NCBI GenBank assembly: GCA_024691475.1
Contig: JAILNP010000077.1
Coordinates: 1-7,843 of the forward strand
Reading direction: 5' to 3'
Origin: Denitrobacterium sp024691475
Lineage (GTDB): Bacteria; Actinomycetota; Coriobacteriia; Coriobacteriales; Eggerthellaceae
DNA: 7,843 bases
Shown: positions 7,301 to 7,843 of the stretch, in pieces
Layout: each line of letters begins with the position of its first letter
Position numbering within the stretch: position 1 is the first letter of the stretch
Program-made: the position numbers and the translations under genes
The notes under the pieces: generated by a model
The model's database searches: none
What the model saw: only the letters and a program-made list of their open reading frames with translations
What the model was told of the DNA's origin: nothing

Positions 7301-7786
7301 GATGAGGGCAATGACAGTCGCACCATCCAGTACAGCGACATCGCCGGTACGCTCATGAGCTCGGTTACCGACATCGTGAACATGATCAGCATCGTGCTTA
7401 TTGCCTTCGTGAGCATTTCGCTCGTGGTGAGCTCCATCATGATCGGCATCATTACTTACATCTCCGTGCTCGAACGCAAGAAGGAGATTGGCATCCTGCG
7501 CGCCATGGGCGCCAGCAAGGGCAATGTTGCCAATGTGTTCAATGCTGAAACCATCATCGAGGGCCTGATCGCCGGCGTGTTCGCCATTGGCTTCGTGGTG
7601 CTGGTGAGCATACCTGTCAACGCGATTGTCGCTGCATCGTTCGACGTCGAGAACGTGATGATTTTGCCCTGGGTATCGGGTCTCATCCTCATCTGCGTCA
7701 GCGTGATCCTCACGTTCGTCGCTGGGCTCATCCCCTCGGGCAACGCCAGCCGCCGCGATCCCGTCGAGGCGCTGCGAACCGAATAG
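4391..7786 (+). CDS. MacB/FtsX-type ABC transporter, ATPase fused to permease, with a giant extracellular domain
   Basis: The 1131-residue product combines an ABC ATPase and a MacB-like permease, a class that does mechanical work on extracytoplasmic substrates (efflux, peptide resistance or envelope processes) rather than classical transport. ATPase: Walker A GPSGSGKT (38-45), Q-loop Gln90, signature LSGGQ (142-146), Walker B LADEP (164-168), H-loop His198. An Ala-rich linker (about 240-275) leads to TM1 (about 298-318). An extracellular domain of about 670 residues follows, then TM2 (about 995-1022), the hallmark ERKKEIGILRAMGAS (1028-1042), TM3 (about 1056-1083) and TM4 (about 1093-1116). 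A MacB-like GRWPENYNEAVLVLN segment (484-498) marks the domain core. Residues 656-930 form a low-complexity insertion. The only cysteine is Cys1102 in TM4. The start at 4391 gives the typical MIEVKGL; in-frame ATGs at 4364 and 4376 would add nine or five atypical residues, and no start has a strong ribosome site. Substrate is unknown; no regulator or partner gene is visible. Confidence 0.93.
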   Translation: MIEVKGLRRSYKTGDFVQKALDGVTLNFRDNEFVAVLGPSGSGKTTLLNILGGLDHADGGDIVINGTSTKDYRSSDWDTYRNHRIGFVFQSYNLIPHQTILSNVELALTLSGVGRAERKRRAAEALAEVGLGDHLHKKPSQLSGGQMQRVAIARALVNNPDIVLADEPTGALDTETGIQVMDILKKVADDRLVIMVTHNPELAEEYATRIVRLADGRIISDSDAFNPFNDSAIVGVPDPANEAARAAATAAALNAATAVHVDDPGQGAGGKEKKASMGFLTALALSFNNLMTKKGRTFLTAFAGSIGIIGIAAILALSNGVNNYILDTEEEALTSYPLTVTKSSFDVSSLLTATMGYTTGSDSEGSGDGEFSTSNSIPESTIMTDMFAKVKNNDLSAFKQYLESGESGIDEYVNTIQYNYGIEVNAFSPDTSSGVTQLNPSSMKSVFQNGISSSALSSSSGMSSFDEMLDNREMLEDQMDVVAGRWPENYNEAVLVLNSSGAISDYTLYSLGVYDTSVMEDMVKQALNGEEVVVPETSGDFTYDDALNLSFKVVPASSMYRYNEEQGTWTDMSKDEEYMKEQVNQGIDLKVVGVVKPASASSSAVLNEGVAYTPELTQKLMEMASSSDIVKQQLANSDVDVFTGKTFEELQDSQASDFDMSSMFKVDEEALSNAFGFDSSSLDFSGMDLSGVDMSSMDLSGLSLDAGSLDMSGVDMSGLFDSDTMAALIANAPQPDFSQMNPSISDEQRAAITAVSGQITGGFAPYVIAQGGTLADFQDSAKMQQYWAAYLQTDSVQQQVAQLNALMGQAYGEALQTAMQDYMTNQYAPYMQQAMGEMISQAAQAMATEMATQMAAQMAAATGQMGSQLSSAIGSSLTSQMSGLSDSLQSAFSFDADAFANAIQFNMTQEDLVSLLTNYMNADELTYDGNLEKLGYASLDNPESIGIYPKDFAAKEKVLSIIDGYNQRMTDEGNDSRTIQYSDIAGTLMSSVTDIVNMISIVLIAFVSISLVVSSIMIGIITYISVLERKKEIGILRAMGASKGNVANVFNAETIIEGLIAGVFAIGFVVLVSIPVNAIVAASFDVENVMILPWVSGLILICVSVILTFVAGLIPSGNASRRDPVEALRTE
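6437..6547 (+). repeat. Pentapeptide-like DxSGx tandem repeat inside the ABC transporter
   Basis: Residues 683-719 of the transporter are read as units of five: DFSGM, DLSGV, DMSSM, DLSGL, SLDAG, then after a two-residue step DMSGV and DMSGL. At the DNA level these are degenerate 15-bp repeats. The spacing and hydrophobic middle residue recall pentapeptide-repeat (A(D/N)Lxx) beta-helices, but seven units is short for a stable helix and the first position is not Ala. The segment lies in the extracellular part of the protein. Confidence 0.7.
6872..6994 (+). repeat. Met/Gln/Ala-rich repeat segment inside the ABC transporter
   Basis: Residues 828-868 are dominated by Met, Gln and Ala. Met recurs every four residues at 846, 850, 854 and 858, coded by near-identical 12-bp units of the type ATGGCnnCnCAG. 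Such spacing would place the methionines along one face of an alpha helix. It is predicted to lie outside the membrane, in the same insertion as the pentapeptide-like repeat. Confidence 0.65.
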
Positions 7787-7801
7787 CGTACTGACCTGGC
7801 C

Positions 7802-7837
7802 GCGGGGGCGCAGGCGAACCCCTGCTGCACGCCCCGC
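7802..7837 (+). terminator. Possible GC-rich terminator hairpin after the ABC transporter
   Basis: Fifteen bases after the stop, GCGGGGGCG (7802-7810) faces CGCCCCGC (7830-7837), pairing with one bulged G. A nested GCAGG/CCTGC pair (7810-7814 with 7821-7825) could form the inner stem instead. No T-run follows before the window ends six bases later, so an intrinsic terminator is only suggested. Confidence 0.35.
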
Positions 7838-7843
7838 TCCGCT

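Noticed and set aside
1..7843. CRISPR arrays, tRNA/rRNA genes, insertion sequences, phage or toxin-antitoxin genes
   Set aside because: No regular repeat-spacer pattern, cloverleaf-like segment, transposase motif or small paired ORFs were seen. The only tandem repeats are codon-level repeats inside the transporter gene.

Overview
The window looks like an ordinary chromosomal stretch from a GC-rich, Gram-positive-type bacterium. The Ala-rich, GC-biased coding style, the OhrR variant and the very large single-chain MacB-type ABC transporter would fit an actinobacterium of the Coriobacteriia (Eggerthellaceae/Slackia-like). That placement is an inference from protein style, not from a marker gene. 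Four genes can be supported, and together they fill almost all of the sequence.

Left part, minus strand: the 5' end of an ohrR-type organic-peroxide sensor (positions 1-170, cut by the window edge) lies downstream of sbcC. Its AT-rich 90-bp upstream gap holds a perfect 13-bp palindrome that resembles the known OhrR operator. Next come sbcC (261-3056) and sbcD (3053-4216), which overlap by four bases (ATGA) and form an sbcDC operon transcribed leftwards. SbcD (nuclease) and SbcC (ATPase with a zinc-hook coiled coil) form the bacterial Mre11-Rad50 complex, which cleaves DNA hairpins and protein-blocked DNA ends. All catalytic motifs are present in both.

Middle: a divergent intergenic region (4217-4390) separates sbcD from a rightward gene. 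It contains a likely extended -10 box for sbcDC, a perfect TATAAT for the rightward gene, a 12-bp palindrome between them and a small inverted repeat in the rightward leader.

Right part, plus strand: one 1131-residue ABC transporter (4391-7786) carries an N-terminal ATPase and a C-terminal MacB/FtsX-type permease in one polypeptide. Its extracellular loop, about 670 residues, is far larger than in E. coli MacB. The loop contains a low-complexity insertion with a pentapeptide-like DxSGx repeat, a Met-every-fourth-residue helix and almost no Lys or Arg. A GC-rich hairpin follows its stop codon.

No tRNA, rRNA, CRISPR array, insertion sequence or phage gene was seen. The most unusual item is the extracellular insertion of the ABC transporter; the rest is recognisable housekeeping.
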